Program-made: the position numbers and the translations under genes
In this document: positions 31,338-31,404 of the stretch, in pieces
Numbering within the stretch: position 1 is the stretch's first letter
How the letters are laid out: the number at the start of each line of letters is the position of its first letter
The notes under the pieces: model-generated
What the model was told of the DNA's origin: nothing
What the model saw: the letters and a program-made list of their open reading frames with translations, nothing else
The model's database searches: none
Assembly: GCA_027596035.1 (NCBI GenBank)
Contig: JADGJA010000191.1
Coordinates: 1-31,404, forward strand
Origin: Thoreauomyces humboldtii
Taxonomy: Eukaryota; Chytridiomycota; Chytridiomycetes; Spizellomycetales; Powellomycetaceae
Direction: 5' to 3'
DNA length: 31,404 bases

Positions 31338-31404
31338 CTACCCCGGAGGTATTCTGCCTCTGCCTCTACCCCGTCCTCTGCCTCGGCCCCGTCCCCTGCC
31401 CCTC
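31338..31404 (-). CDS. 3' end of an RG-repeat-tailed protein (partial; possibly Sm D1/D3 or LSm4)
   Basis: The minus strand enters from the window edge with eight Arg-Gly pairs, followed by RIPPG and TAG at 31340-31338. Twenty-one residues are visible. Codons alternate among AGG, CGG, CGA, AGA and GGC, GGA, GGT, so the pattern is held at protein level and is not a simple DNA repeat. Family knowledge: C-terminal RG tails are typical of Sm D1, Sm D3 and LSm4, where they are targets of arginine methylation, but also occur in other RNA-binding proteins. The folded part lies outside the window, so the name is a guess. Confidence 0.55.
   Translation of the reverse strand, partial: RGRGRGRGRGRGRGRGRIPPG

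Overview
The window looks like nuclear DNA of a basidiomycete-type fungus. Genes are dense, lie on both strands and carry many short introns (about 45-130 bases, GT..AG, often GTAAGT or GTGAGT). The proteins are eukaryotic: BAR protein, calnexin, diphthamide synthase, ABCG transporter, UBX protein. Coding DNA is GC-rich and promoters are CT-rich. I cannot name the species. A run of ten Ns (15658-15667) between C/G homopolymers marks an assembly gap.

Layout. 1-333: 3' end of an unidentified gene (+). 692-1636: RVS161/Hob3 BAR protein (-). 2124-3243: DTWD1-type tRNA acp3U transferase (+), converging on DPH1 (3349-4977, -); both proteins belong to families that move the 3-amino-3-carboxypropyl group of SAM. 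5797-7948: calnexin, seven exons (+). 8405-10375: a low-complexity Gln/His/Ser/Gly-rich protein with one conserved core (+). 10376-13242: no confident gene. 13243-14466: extended SDR-like NAD(P)-binding protein (+). 14894-15408: a doubtful gene next to the gap (-). 15715-19673: ten-exon ADP1-like ABCG transporter with an EGF-like ectodomain (+). 20614-21171: intronless secreted protein made of four identical-pattern six-cysteine modules (+). 22087-24385: nine-exon membrane protein of unknown family (+). 24633-28115: eleven-exon UBA-UBX-leucine-rich-repeat protein (-). 28411-28782: an array of hairpins whose stems covary. 29630-30721: secreted Cys-rich, Ala/Pro-tailed protein (-). 31338-31404: last 21 codons of an RG-repeat-tailed protein, possibly an Sm/LSm protein (-).

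How the genes fit together. Most neighbours are unrelated housekeeping genes in divergent or convergent pairs, as is normal in compact fungal genomes. The translation-modification pair DTWD1/DPH1 is the only functional pairing. Calnexin, the ABCG transporter, the two secreted proteins and the multi-pass protein all use the secretory pathway, but nothing shows that they form one system.

The best candidates for something undescribed are the covarying hairpin array, the four-module cysteine-rich secreted protein, the UBA-UBX-LRR architecture, and a recurrent palindrome (TACCGGTA) found four times, always between genes. All gene models were spliced by eye from reading frame and splice sites; no database search was possible.
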